Source of the DNA: GCA-2705995 sp048267965
GTDB lineage: Bacteria > Bacteroidota > Bacteroidia > Flavobacteriales_G > Salibacteraceae
Length of the DNA: 64,000 nucleotides
Direction: 5' to 3'
Assembly (NCBI GenBank): GCA_048267965.1
Contig: JBLWWK010000009.1
Span: 51,015-115,014 of the forward strand
Shown in pieces: positions 54,401 to 62,058 of this stretch (positions within the stretch are counted from its first letter, which is position 1; every line of letters starts with the position of its first letter). The translations under genes were made by a program, and so were the position numbers. The notes beneath the pieces are model-generated. The model worked only from the letters and a program-made list of their open reading frames with translations, made no database searches and was not told the DNA's origin.

Positions 54401-55071
54401 TGAACGATGATGATTTGCGCATGAAAAAATTCTTAAAATACGATTTTGATCGTTACCTCAATGGCCGTAGCGGTGAGCGAGTAAAAGAATTGCCTTTGTA
54501 CAAAGTAGAAAACCAATCGTACATTCATTACGGAAAAGGCGCAGTTGTGCTGTATGCGTTACAAGATTACATTGGCGAAGATTCATTGAATGCCGCCTTG
54601 CGAGATTTCTTGCAAGAGTTTCGCTATGCTGAACCACCGTATCCTACTTCTCTCGATTTTTTAGAACATTTGAACCCGAAAGTGCCCGATTCGTTGAAAT
54701 ACTTAGTAGACGACATGATTATGAACATCACGCTCTACGATTTGCGTTTAAAAGAGGTGAAAACAATTCCGGTAGGAACCCAATTTGAAACTACCTTTAC
54801 CGTAGACGCCAAGAAGTTAAGAGCGGATACTCTCGGAAACGAAACGGAAATACCCATGAACGATTGGGTTGACCTTGGGTTTTACAAAAATCAAGACGAA
54901 AGTGAATTGCTTTCTTACCAACGGGTGCAGCTAAAAAGCGGTGTTCAAGAAATAACCTTAGTTACCGATTCGATTCCTGCTAAAGCAGCTATTGACCCGA
55001 GAAGATTGTTGATTGAGCGTATAATTGACGATAATACCTTATCGGTAGAAATAGAGAATACCAAAGATTAA
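51469..55071 (+). CDS. ABC permease fused to an M1-family aminopeptidase
   Basis: A 1200-residue membrane protein. Residues 1-620 contain about twelve hydrophobic helices in two ABC-2-like blocks (VRLGLKSPMVYVFFAIIALLTGAAVSS; FKILLLFAFILLVINVWQGY; WTVTIGFGVVWLLVASFIFY). From about 660 an M1 gluzincin-type domain is exposed: an N-terminal beta domain, then HEMAH (939-943) with E963 in TFLTESFSEYSS as third zinc ligand. The spacing is one residue longer than in classical M1 enzymes, and no GAMEN motif is seen (MPYSESFGF stands in the corresponding place). Bacteroidota carry this architecture; the substrate is unknown. It is likely to pair with the preceding ATPase. Confidence 0.9.
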   Translation: MFKEFFFKEVRLGLKSPMVYVFFAIIALLTGAAVSSDSVVIGGAIGNIHKNSPYVITQFVVLLSLFALLIAAAFFNNAALRDHNFTFNEIMFSLPISKRGYFMGRFLGALFLSTIPLLGVFVGVTIGSVLAPAVGWVDAERYGPFMWSAVVNNYVLFILPNMFIAGSIIFFLSHKFKNTVISFVGVLAIIIAYMTSGTLLSDIENEQLGGLLDVFGIGAFSIYTKYWTPAEQNTLAPPLTGLIAYNRLLWIAVGLVISVVSYQFFSFKSSTKAKKASKKAESTVERKEQYGVFKRWSPHFSASLGFQQLMSVYKINTLNILKSTVFKILLLFAFILLVINVWQGYEYFGLKSYPVTYKVLGDISSGTGIFLIIIVVFFSGELIWRDREVNIHEVIHATPHSSILSMVGRMLSLLSIATLIQAFFVIIGVFSQLLRGYTNIDMHVYLVDFFVDTFPSILFYSCLFVLIQTLAKNKYVAYFISILLVFMWNILVTNVFDIPSRMLILGSSPSISYSDMNGFGPGLTGAIWFNIYWVLLGIIMLIKAGIYYSRTYTTSFAERVKVSLNTMTKTTWTVTIGFGVVWLLVASFIFYNTTMLNEIYSSDEIELSRANYEKTYKKYENVPLPTITDIEYTIDIFPNQRDVNVKANMVVKNKTSMPIDSIHFVVNDEWDPTITIPSAVRVLNDEDLGYQIFQLASPLLPNQSLKMEITTEYITRGFTNGRGNTSIVKNGTFFNNASALPSLGYSEAYELSDKFTRREYGLAEKERVPTLESPCGEKCMVNYLSDGSSDWVNVETYISTSDDQIAIAPGSLVKEWTENNRNYYHYKVDHPSQNFYSFMSARYEVAREKFNGVDVEIYYHPEHNYNIDMMIDAVKRSIGYYEKHFGPYYHKQARIIEFPRYSTFAQAFPGTMPYSESFGFIADLSDETENNVIDAVIAHEMAHQWWAHQEIPAKVQGGTFLTESFSEYSSLMVMKEDVNDDDLRMKKFLKYDFDRYLNGRSGERVKELPLYKVENQSYIHYGKGAVVLYALQDYIGEDSLNAALRDFLQEFRYAEPPYPTSLDFLEHLNPKVPDSLKYLVDDMIMNITLYDLRLKEVKTIPVGTQFETTFTVDAKKLRADTLGNETEIPMNDWVDLGFYKNQDESELLSYQRVQLKSGVQEITLVTDSIPAKAAIDPRRLLIERIIDDNTLSVEIENTKD

Positions 55072-55084
55072 GACCAACCTGTTT

Positions 55085-55558
55085 ATGATCAATGAACTAA
55101 TAGAAGACAAAAGCTATACCCACGATAAAACACATCAATTATACAATAAGATTAATGGATATTTAGTGGCGTTAAATAGCCATGAAGTAGAAATTCCTGA
55201 GGAAGTTCAGCAGAAAATTAATCAAGAGTTAAATCGGTTTACCTCTTTCGAAGGCAACGAAAAAAAGGTGCGAAAAGAACTGAGGTATAGCTTTCATCGA
55301 ATTAAGAAATGGGTAGTGAAAGATTTGAAATTAGTTCCCATCGATCACTATAAAAACTTGTGGATGGCATTAGGAATCTCTCTCTTTGGGGTTCCTTTTG
55401 GCGCCACTTGGATGTCAATCTCTGGCAATGCGGCATACTTCGCTATTGGTATTCCGTTGGGTATGGTAATTGGCTTGTCCATTGGTATCAATTTAGACAA
55501 GAAAGCCGAGAGAAACGGCTTACAACTCAATTTTAAAGAACACGAACCGAATCGATAA
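55085..55558 (+). CDS. small membrane protein
   Basis: A 157-residue protein with a charged N-terminal helical half (NELIEDKSYTHDKTHQLYNKINGYLVALNSHEVEIPEEVQQKINQEL) and two C-terminal membrane helices (MALGISLFGVPFGATWMSI and AAYFAIGIPLGMVIGLSIGI), ending in a short charged tail. It is separated by 13 bp from the permease-aminopeptidase gene and is probably part of that operon. I do not recognise the family. Confidence 0.75.
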   Translation: MINELIEDKSYTHDKTHQLYNKINGYLVALNSHEVEIPEEVQQKINQELNRFTSFEGNEKKVRKELRYSFHRIKKWVVKDLKLVPIDHYKNLWMALGISLFGVPFGATWMSISGNAAYFAIGIPLGMVIGLSIGINLDKKAERNGLQLNFKEHEPNR

Positions 55559-55561
55559 ATG

Positions 55562-55570
55562 GTTCCTACC
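55562..55570 (-). repeat. intergenic copy of the dispersed element
   Basis: GGTTCCTACCG at 55561-55571 in the 26-bp gap between the small membrane protein and the propeller lipoprotein genes. Confidence 0.8.
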
Positions 55571-55584
55571 GATAGAGATACGTA

Positions 55585-56655
55585 ATGAGAAAATTTACTT
55601 CTAAAAAGCGCCTTTTTTCGGTAGCTATTGCTGCTATTTTTTCACTCTTCTCGTGTACCCAAAACAGCGCTCAGTCAGCTGGTTCACCCGAACTAACTGC
55701 GCCAAGAGTTGTAAAGGACAGTTTGCGGTTTACTTCTATGATTAGTGCGTTGTTTAAAGACAGCCAAAACAATTTGTGGATCGGTAGCCAGCAAGAAGGA
55801 TTGGCCCAATTTGATGGTCAAAAGTTTACCTATTACCGAACAGAGCAAGGTTTAAACGATTTACAAATTCGATCGATTCAAGAAGATGAAAAAGGCATAA
55901 TTTGGTTAGCTACAGCCAATGGTATTTATCGGTTACAAAACGAGCATTTTGAATCGGTAATCGCCACCAGAAGTACTTCTCCGCAATGGCAAAATGCCAA
56001 AGGTGATTTGTGGTTCACAGCCGGAAATCAAGAAGGCGTTTACCGCGTTCGTAACAATCGAGTCGATTTTTTGGCATTTCAGAATTTAGGGCGTGTCGAA
56101 AACAATGTCTATTTCACTACTGATTTATCCGTTGGCGCTACGGGCAACGTCTGGGCGGCCACGTATGCGGGTTATTTTGGTTGGGGAAATAATGAAATTT
56201 CGTTGGTGAACGACCAAACGTTGGGTTATACCCAAGAAAGCGGAATTCTTCATGTGAGAAGCATTTTAGAAGATTCTCAAGGTCGTTTGTGGGTGGGTAA
56301 CAACGGCATTGGTGTGCTTTTGTCTGAGAACGGAACGGTATTTAATTTCTCGAAAAAAAACGGCTTAATTGACACTTCTCAGGCGCTGAACGGAACAACT
56401 ATTTCGCCTGCTGGAACGGTACAACATGTTTTTAGCTTGGCCGAAGATACTAAAGGCAATATTTGGCTAGCCGATAGAGATACCGGTATTTGGATATACG
56501 ATGGCGATTCGGTGTATCATCAGGTGGTAGATCAGAATGTGCCCCAACTTTTTATTCGAACGCTTTATCAATCGCCTAACGGTGAAATGTTTTTAGGAGC
56601 TGCCAACGGAGCTGTTTATCAGTACAATGGCCAATATTTCAGCCAACTCTTTTAA
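55585..56655 (+). CDS. beta-propeller lipoprotein (two-component-regulator propeller repeats)
   Basis: A 356-residue lipoprotein: MRKFTSKKRLFSVAIAAIFSLFSC with Cys24. The rest is built from repeats of the hybrid-sensor propeller type: MISALFKDSQNNLWIGSQQEGLAQFDGQKFTYY, IRSIQEDEKGIIWLATANGIYRLQ, VRSILEDSQGRLWVGNNGIGVLL, VFSLAEDTKGNIWLADRDTGIWIYDG. Such blades usually form the periplasmic sensor of hybrid two-component systems, but here no kinase follows, so the protein is probably a stand-alone binding module. It closes the plus-strand group. Confidence 0.88.
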   Translation: MRKFTSKKRLFSVAIAAIFSLFSCTQNSAQSAGSPELTAPRVVKDSLRFTSMISALFKDSQNNLWIGSQQEGLAQFDGQKFTYYRTEQGLNDLQIRSIQEDEKGIIWLATANGIYRLQNEHFESVIATRSTSPQWQNAKGDLWFTAGNQEGVYRVRNNRVDFLAFQNLGRVENNVYFTTDLSVGATGNVWAATYAGYFGWGNNEISLVNDQTLGYTQESGILHVRSILEDSQGRLWVGNNGIGVLLSENGTVFNFSKKNGLIDTSQALNGTTISPAGTVQHVFSLAEDTKGNIWLADRDTGIWIYDGDSVYHQVVDQNVPQLFIRTLYQSPNGEMFLGAANGAVYQYNGQYFSQLF

Positions 56656-56809
56656 TAACGGTAGGAGCACGATTTTGGTCGCTATTTTATTTTTTCCTTT
56701 TTTAGATGATTTGCAATAAAAATCTCCAAAAAGATGAAGAAAATCCTTTTTGCTCAGCAAGCTCAGCTTAAAAAAGAGAAGTTCAACAGTTATTTTCCAG
56801 TTCAAAAAG

Positions 56810-57361
56810 TCAGTTTGAACTTTTCGCGTTTTTGATTCTTTCAGATTCTGAAAACTGAGCATCCGTAATTCGATAATAAACACAGTCTTCTATGCCATCG
56901 CAAGAGTCGGTTTTCCAATACTGCATGTTGAGTTTTTCTAAAACACGTACCGAAGCGAGATTTTCGCGGGCAGCTCTTCCTATTATTTCACGAAGATGAA
57001 GCTGTTCAAATCCGTATTGAAAGGCAGCTTGGGCAGATTCTGTGGCGTAACCTTTTCCCCATTGCTGTTCAAAAAATCGGAAGCCGATATCTACGGTTTG
57101 ATCTGCATGAAGTTTTAATCCGCACCAACCTATAAATTCATTGCTTTCTTTTAAAACTACAGCCCACCTTCCCATTCCGTTACGTTGGTAATCTGAGTAA
57201 TTCTGTAAAAATTGCTCGGCCGCTTCTAAAGAAGTAAAAGCCGAATCTCCTGTGTACCGTATCACATTTGGGTTTTGGTTTAATAAGAAAAAGCTTTCTG
57301 CATCTTTTACCGATAATTCTCTTAAAATTAACCGAGAAGTTGTTGTTATGCATTTACTCAT
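56810..57361 (-). CDS. GNAT-family N-acetyltransferase (RimJ/RimL-like)
   Basis: A 183-residue acetyltransferase starting at ATG 57361 (MSKCITTTSRLILRELSVKDAESFFLL). The characteristic segments are TSRLILREL, FIGWCGLKLHADQTVDIGFRFFEQQWGKGYATESAQAAFQYGFEQL (acetyl-CoA loop QWGKGYATE) and ENLASVRVLEKLNM. RimJ/RimL-like members acetylate protein N-termini, amines or antibiotics; the substrate is unknown. It overlaps the App1-like gene by 8 nt and probably shares its transcript. Confidence 0.88.
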   Translation of the reverse strand: MSKCITTTSRLILRELSVKDAESFFLLNQNPNVIRYTGDSAFTSLEAAEQFLQNYSDYQRNGMGRWAVVLKESNEFIGWCGLKLHADQTVDIGFRFFEQQWGKGYATESAQAAFQYGFEQLHLREIIGRAARENLASVRVLEKLNMQYWKTDSCDGIEDCVYYRITDAQFSESERIKNAKSSN

Positions 57362-58280
57362 CAAATACTTCGAATTCAATGTTTTTTGAGGCGCAAAGTT
57401 GAGCAAGTTCTTGGTATTTACGGTTGTGTTTTTCTTTAATTTCTCGCAGAAAAACAGCTTTCACAGGCGGGGCTTTCCCTTCTATTAGGTGTTGAAAAAC
57501 TTGAATATCATGTTGACCGGTATCGCCAATTAACACAAATTGCTTGGCGGGGAATTCGCTAAAAATGCTTTTAATCGACTTCATTTTATGCCCTTCTACC
57601 TCCGATTTGCCTTGCCGTTGTAAAAAATCGAATGGATGATGAATAATCGAATTCAATAAGTAAACTCCTTTCGGAATTTCATGTAAATCGAAAAAGGCCA
57701 TTAGAAATTCGTAAAGGTTCCACTCACTGTTCGATACATAGAAATAATCAGTGGTTCCTTCCCCGTTATTGAATTTTGATAAGCCGTTAATAATGTTGTT
57801 TACCGCTGCGGTTGGCTTACGTTTTTCGGTATTTTTACTGAGATAGGTGAATAATTTACGCCAATCTATGCTGCTGTGAGAAACCAACAAAGTATCGTCT
57901 ATATCTGAGATAACTCCCGTAGAAGAAGAATCACAAATTCGGTATTGAGCCTGCTCTTCTAGGTTTTTGGTAGGAACACGAGCTCTATACCAATGCCAAC
58001 CATCCGTAGCATGGTGAGTAGCAATTTCTGCTTTAAAAAAACCATTTTCATCGGTTTTTACAGAATGTTGGCCATTATTGAGTTCAATTTCTACCAAAAC
58101 ATGCTTTGCAGGCGAATTGATATATCTTCTCAGGTTGCTAATAATAGTAGAGAAAACCGACTGCCGTTTGTTCACTTTTAAAGAAGGATACCTCTCAAAT
58201 ACGTGTCCGCTAACAATTACTTTATCTTTATTGCCGAACCCACGATGTAGAACGATTGCTTCCATAATTTTACTAAACAT
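57354..58280 (-). CDS. App1-like phosphatidate phosphatase (DUF2183)
   Basis: A 308-residue soluble protein with an N-terminal beta-rich region and a C-terminal HAD-like catalytic domain. The nucleophile motif is DIDDT in STGVISDIDDTLLVSHSS, with later motifs YFYVSNSEWNLYEFLMAFFDLH and FVLIGDTGQHDIQVF. This is the App1/DUF2183 family; yeast App1 dephosphorylates phosphatidate. A lipid-phosphate role fits the divergent neighbour, a diacylglycerol kinase-like protein. Start at 58280 is used; ATG 58265 is an alternative that would leave more promoter space. Confidence 0.87.
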   Translation of the reverse strand: MFSKIMEAIVLHRGFGNKDKVIVSGHVFERYPSLKVNKRQSVFSTIISNLRRYINSPAKHVLVEIELNNGQHSVKTDENGFFKAEIATHHATDGWHWYRARVPTKNLEEQAQYRICDSSSTGVISDIDDTLLVSHSSIDWRKLFTYLSKNTEKRKPTAAVNNIINGLSKFNNGEGTTDYFYVSNSEWNLYEFLMAFFDLHEIPKGVYLLNSIIHHPFDFLQRQGKSEVEGHKMKSIKSIFSEFPAKQFVLIGDTGQHDIQVFQHLIEGKAPPVKAVFLREIKEKHNRKYQELAQLCASKNIEFEVFDE

Positions 58281-58289
58281 ACAAAGTAG

Positions 58290-59228
58290 ATGCTAAATCA
58301 GCGAACAGCTTCTTTTTTATTTGTGATTAACCCCATTTCTGGCGGAATTGATAAGTCGTTTATGCAAGGCGTAATCGAAGAATGGTCTGATCAGAATCAG
58401 ATTAATTCTTCTTTTTTCTTCACAACAGGTGAAAACGATTTCAAAAAATTAGTAGCCAAAATTGAGGAATTTTCTACACAGATTTTAGTGGTAGCTGTAG
58501 GCGGAGATGGTACACTCAAGTTAGTAGCTGAAGCCGCATTAGAAACCGAAGTTTTTGTTGGTTTAATTCCGGCAGGTTCTGCTAACGGAATGGCGCGCGA
58601 GTTAAACATTGAAAGCATTAGCGATTCTTTCGACTTTGTGACTCGAAATCAAGTTTTTGCATTGTTAAATGGAATTTTAGACGGAAAATTGAAAAAATTA
58701 GATGTGGTTACGCTCAACGAGCAAGTAATGCTTCATTTGGCTGATTTTGGTTTAAATGCTCGTTTAATTAAAGACTTCGAGCAAGAAGATTCGAGAGGGT
58801 TTTCAGGATATGCGAAAAACGCGATCCTGCAGGTAGTAAACCGTGAATTTTTTGAATCTACCATCGAGATTTCTGGTGAAAAACACCAGCTAACTACATG
58901 CATGTTGGCCATTGCGAATGCCACACGCTACGGTACAGGCGCAGTAATTAACCCCAATGGCAGCTTAACCGATGGGTCTTTCGAATTGGTGGTGGTTAAA
59001 GATTTAGGTTGGAACACGATTTTTACTTCTATGTTGTCGATTTTAACCGATAGCGCTGATTACAACAAAGAATACATCGATTTTTTTACCGCCCAAGAAG
59101 CGACAATTTCGCTCAACGAGAAAGTTCCTTTTCAGATAGATGGCGAATACATTGGGGAAGTAAACCAGGTGCAAGTTAAGTGTTTGCCAGGCAAGTTGAA
59201 ATTTGTAGCACCCGCAACAGATGAGTAA
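58290..59228 (+). CDS. diacylglycerol kinase-family lipid kinase
   Basis: A 312-residue kinase of the DgkB/YegS/sphingosine kinase fold. The ATP-binding core is seen as FVINPISGG, VVAVGGDGTLKLVAEA and GLIPAGSANGMARELNI; the C-terminal beta sandwich has MHLADFGLNARLIK and ATRYGTGAVINPNGSLTDGSFELVVVK. It phosphorylates a lipid alcohol, perhaps diacylglycerol or a sphingoid base, both plausible in Bacteroidota. Its start lies only 9 bp from the divergent App1-like phosphatase start, so the two opposing lipid enzymes share a regulatory region. Confidence 0.9.
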   Translation: MLNQRTASFLFVINPISGGIDKSFMQGVIEEWSDQNQINSSFFFTTGENDFKKLVAKIEEFSTQILVVAVGGDGTLKLVAEAALETEVFVGLIPAGSANGMARELNIESISDSFDFVTRNQVFALLNGILDGKLKKLDVVTLNEQVMLHLADFGLNARLIKDFEQEDSRGFSGYAKNAILQVVNREFFESTIEISGEKHQLTTCMLAIANATRYGTGAVINPNGSLTDGSFELVVVKDLGWNTIFTSMLSILTDSADYNKEYIDFFTAQEATISLNEKVPFQIDGEYIGEVNQVQVKCLPGKLKFVAPATDE

Positions 59229-59289
59229 CTTTTTTTCGCTTTTTCTTTAGCATTCAACAAACAAAGGCATTTTGCATCATAAATAACCA

Positions 59290-59961
59290 CTAGTCCTCTT
59301 TTCTCCACCACCGTTTTACCTTTCCAGTAATCGATTGAATTGGAGTGGGTTTTTTCACATAAAACGTTGAATATTTTACATTCTTTTGCTGTAATTGAGG
59401 TTGAATTTCAAGCTGTTGCCCTTTACCGATGGTGTATTCTAGCGAGCCGTATCCTAAGTACGAAAACACAACAGTTGCCGAATCTGTAGAATCTAAATGT
59501 GCTGTTAAATCGAGTTCAAAAAAACCATTTTCGTCTGCAACAACGCCAACTTTCGATTTTTTAAGAAATACAGAAGCAAAGCTAAGCGTATCGATGTCAC
59601 CATTAACTCCTCGACAAGAAATTTGACCCTTTATTGATGTTGTAAGAGTAACCGAATCTGGAGAAACGACCTCTTGAGCAGAGATATTCCCTACGGATAA
59701 ACCTGCAACTAAAGCAGCTGCGGCAGCCGTTTTTTTAAGCGATATTTCTGGCGGTTCTTGTCCCCAATGTTTTAATTGTTGATTAGAATACATGCCGCAA
59801 ACTGAATAATCATTGGCCCGTTGAATGGCTTCAATTTCTTTCCAACTTTTCTTCGAAAAATCAACAATGTTCTTTTGGCATTCTCCACACAACCTGCCGT
59901 TAGTTGTGGGTTTCATATCGAGCCAATTCTGTTCACAGTGTTTCGGTTTTGGAAAACTCAT
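59290..59961 (-). CDS. carboxypeptidase-like regulatory domain protein with cytoplasmic Cys motif
   Basis: A 223-residue protein. The N-terminus is cytoplasmic with HCEQNWLDMKPTTNGRLCGECQKNIVDFSKKSWKEI, a cysteine arrangement I know from Bacteroidota membrane proteins with this topology. One membrane helix (KKTAAAAALVAGLSVGNI) leads to a periplasmic domain of the carboxypeptidase-D regulatory type (IKGQISCRGVNGDIDTLSFASVFLKKSKVGVVADENGFFELDLTAHLD). The tail is basic (GKVKRWWRKED). It is 10 bp downstream of the WG-repeat gene. Function unknown. Confidence 0.75.
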   Translation of the reverse strand: MSFPKPKHCEQNWLDMKPTTNGRLCGECQKNIVDFSKKSWKEIEAIQRANDYSVCGMYSNQQLKHWGQEPPEISLKKTAAAAALVAGLSVGNISAQEVVSPDSVTLTTSIKGQISCRGVNGDIDTLSFASVFLKKSKVGVVADENGFFELDLTAHLDSTDSATVVFSYLGYGSLEYTIGKGQQLEIQPQLQQKNVKYSTFYVKKPTPIQSITGKVKRWWRKED

Positions 59962-59971
59962 ACCCTTTCGA

Positions 59972-61798
59972 TTATTGTTTGTTAGTACGATTCAAACTTT
60001 CTACACATTCCACAATTAAAACTTCTTGTTGAGTTTTATCGTTAAAAAATTCGAGTTGCAACGTGCTCAAACTTCGTAAATACCGCGGTTGCCAAAAATT
60101 GTATTGAGGAGGTACTAGAGCGACTCCTTCCGTAGAATAAGCACCAAACAAATCATTTTTTTGCACCACAATACAACGACCGTATTTCTTTTTATCGATA
60201 AACTCAAATTCGGTAGGAACCACTACTTCTCCCTTCACAGTAACCAGGCCTTTTTTGCCCTCTTTTACTACTTCAATCAATTGCATACTTTGCGCATAAT
60301 ACATAGAAATGTGATCGTAAACGGGAGGCAAAATCACATCACCAGTAATAGTAATGAGTCCTTTTTTACTCTTAGAAACCAGCTGAATAAACTGTTGACC
60401 TAAATAATAACCTGGGTTAAAATAGTGTAGAGAATCGTAAACAGGCGGTAATATTTCGTTCCCTTCTCGATCTATTGCGCCCCAAAGCGAATCTTGCTGA
60501 ACCAAAATATATTGATAGAAAGAATACAACGAGCCGTTATTGCGCGCTTTAAAGTCTGAATAAGGCAATGATTTAACCCATTCGCCTTTTTGATTAAACC
60601 ACTGTAATTGAGATGAATCACCTTGCATTTTAAACAAATAAAACGCTTGTTTATGGTTGTTTTTCAAGGTGGGAAAAGCATCCATTTTTTCAATAGGCTC
60701 AGAAAGAATCACCTCTCCTTTTAGGGTGTAAATAGTCGTGTGCGTGCTGTCTTTGGCCAGATACAAACCTTGACCTAAAAGCATAACTTCTTGGTAGTTC
60801 GGTGGAATAATCAACTCGAAATACCCGTTGTACAATCCGTAATTGCTTCCCTTATATACTCGGTAAAGCAATTGCTCGCCATCTTCAAAAACTTCTGGGC
60901 TATCGTAAATTAAACGCTTTTCAAAACAAATGGAATCAAATTCAACCGGAATTCGAACCCGAAGAGCCGAGTCTAACAGCCCCCATTTTTTGTCTTTTTT
61001 CACCACAAAATTTTGCACATAGATGGATCCATCGGTTTTTAATACATCTACCGATGAGTAAATGCCCCACAGTTTTTTAGCACCCGAAGAGGTTACCAAG
61101 CCCACACCTTTTTGATTTTTAAACAATCGGTATTCTTGAAAAATCAGTTGATAAGAGATGTCATCGTATTCTGCTGGTAAAATGAGTTTACCATTTTCAA
61201 AGGCCAACCCCACTTTGCCCTCTTTTTCTAATCGGTAAACAAAGGGGTGGTCACTTTTATCTTGAAAAAGCCGTGAAATATTGGTGTATTCAGGTTCCAG
61301 TAGGAACCGTTTTTGGCGAGAATTGGTAATTCCAATGGGTGAAAATTCACTTTTTCTATACCTAACTGTGGGCAGGCCAGCGCCTCTCTCCCACTTGAAA
61401 TGCTGGTTTCTAATCCCTTCGTAAACCTGAACTAGCGGTGTAGGGAACGCACGATACTCGTAAGGATTAATTTCAATAATACAAGTACCATAAAAATTGG
61501 GCTGGTTGTAATTGCGTAAATGCTCGTTGTTGTAAAATACCGAATACCCGAATTGGTTGCTCGCAATCACTTTTCCTTCGGGTGATTTTACCGTTGTAGA
61601 TCCGTTAGATTTCGACTCAATAATCAAATTTAAGTCGTTCGGTAATTTATCAATGTGGTGCTGCTCAAGAAGTTGATTGAGCGTTTTAACTTCTGTTGGT
61701 GGGTTAGATTGTGCATGGACTGAGTAAAGGTGAATTATTCCGAAAAAGAAAATGAGCCCGTACTTTACCAAAGAAACAAAGAGAAAATTCGACCACAT
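59972..61798 (-). CDS. exported WG-repeat protein
   Basis: A 608-residue protein with an N-terminal signal (SLVKYGLIFFFGIIHLYSVHAQ) and at least eight WG-type repeats of the form KKGLVTVKGEVVVPTEFEFIDKKKYGRCIVVQKNDLFGAYSTEGVALVPPQYN. WG repeats form small beta modules of unknown binding function and are often multiplied in Bacteroidota exported proteins. One copy of the dispersed element at 60212-60220 encodes Val-Pro-Thr of a repeat, and a near copy lies at 61299. It is the first gene of a two-gene unit. Confidence 0.85.
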   Translation of the reverse strand: MWSNFLFVSLVKYGLIFFFGIIHLYSVHAQSNPPTEVKTLNQLLEQHHIDKLPNDLNLIIESKSNGSTTVKSPEGKVIASNQFGYSVFYNNEHLRNYNQPNFYGTCIIEINPYEYRAFPTPLVQVYEGIRNQHFKWERGAGLPTVRYRKSEFSPIGITNSRQKRFLLEPEYTNISRLFQDKSDHPFVYRLEKEGKVGLAFENGKLILPAEYDDISYQLIFQEYRLFKNQKGVGLVTSSGAKKLWGIYSSVDVLKTDGSIYVQNFVVKKDKKWGLLDSALRVRIPVEFDSICFEKRLIYDSPEVFEDGEQLLYRVYKGSNYGLYNGYFELIIPPNYQEVMLLGQGLYLAKDSTHTTIYTLKGEVILSEPIEKMDAFPTLKNNHKQAFYLFKMQGDSSQLQWFNQKGEWVKSLPYSDFKARNNGSLYSFYQYILVQQDSLWGAIDREGNEILPPVYDSLHYFNPGYYLGQQFIQLVSKSKKGLITITGDVILPPVYDHISMYYAQSMQLIEVVKEGKKGLVTVKGEVVVPTEFEFIDKKKYGRCIVVQKNDLFGAYSTEGVALVPPQYNFWQPRYLRSLSTLQLEFFNDKTQQEVLIVECVESLNRTNKQ

Positions 61799-61871
61799 GA
61801 ATACTATTTTTTACTTCGATGCGAGGGGGATAAAAAATCCACAGAGGGTGTGTTAAAATGGAAGTGGTTAA

Positions 61872-61918
61872 CGGTACGAACGCGATTTCGATTCTTGTTA
61901 AGATCGGGTTCCTACCGA
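61872..61918. repeat. intergenic inverted pair of the dispersed element
   Basis: CGGTACGAAC (from 61872) and GTTCCTACCG (ending 61917) face each other across about 26 nt in non-coding DNA between the WG-repeat and YbiT-like genes. The arms would pair except for the central base. Confidence 0.6.
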
Positions 61919-62030
61919 TGAAAATACAGCATTTTTACTGGATAATTTAGTGAAAACGGTAAATACAATGCATTTTCTGGGTTAAGACACAATCGATTCG
62001 AAAAACAGATTGTTCGGTAAATAAAAAAAG

Positions 62031-62038
62031 TACTTTTG
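62031..62038 (+). promoter_or_regulatory. -7 box of the YbiT-like ABC-F gene
   Basis: TACTTTTG followed by CAGCC, 20 nt before ATG 62059, with TTG at 62010-62012 as a possible -33 element. Confidence 0.6.
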
Positions 62039-62058
62039 CAGCCTGAAAATTAGGTAGT

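Noticed and set aside
56593..56883. 96-codon minus-strand frame between the propeller and acetyltransferase genes
   Set aside because: Overlaps both neighbouring genes and has low-complexity Leu/Lys content typical of chance frames.
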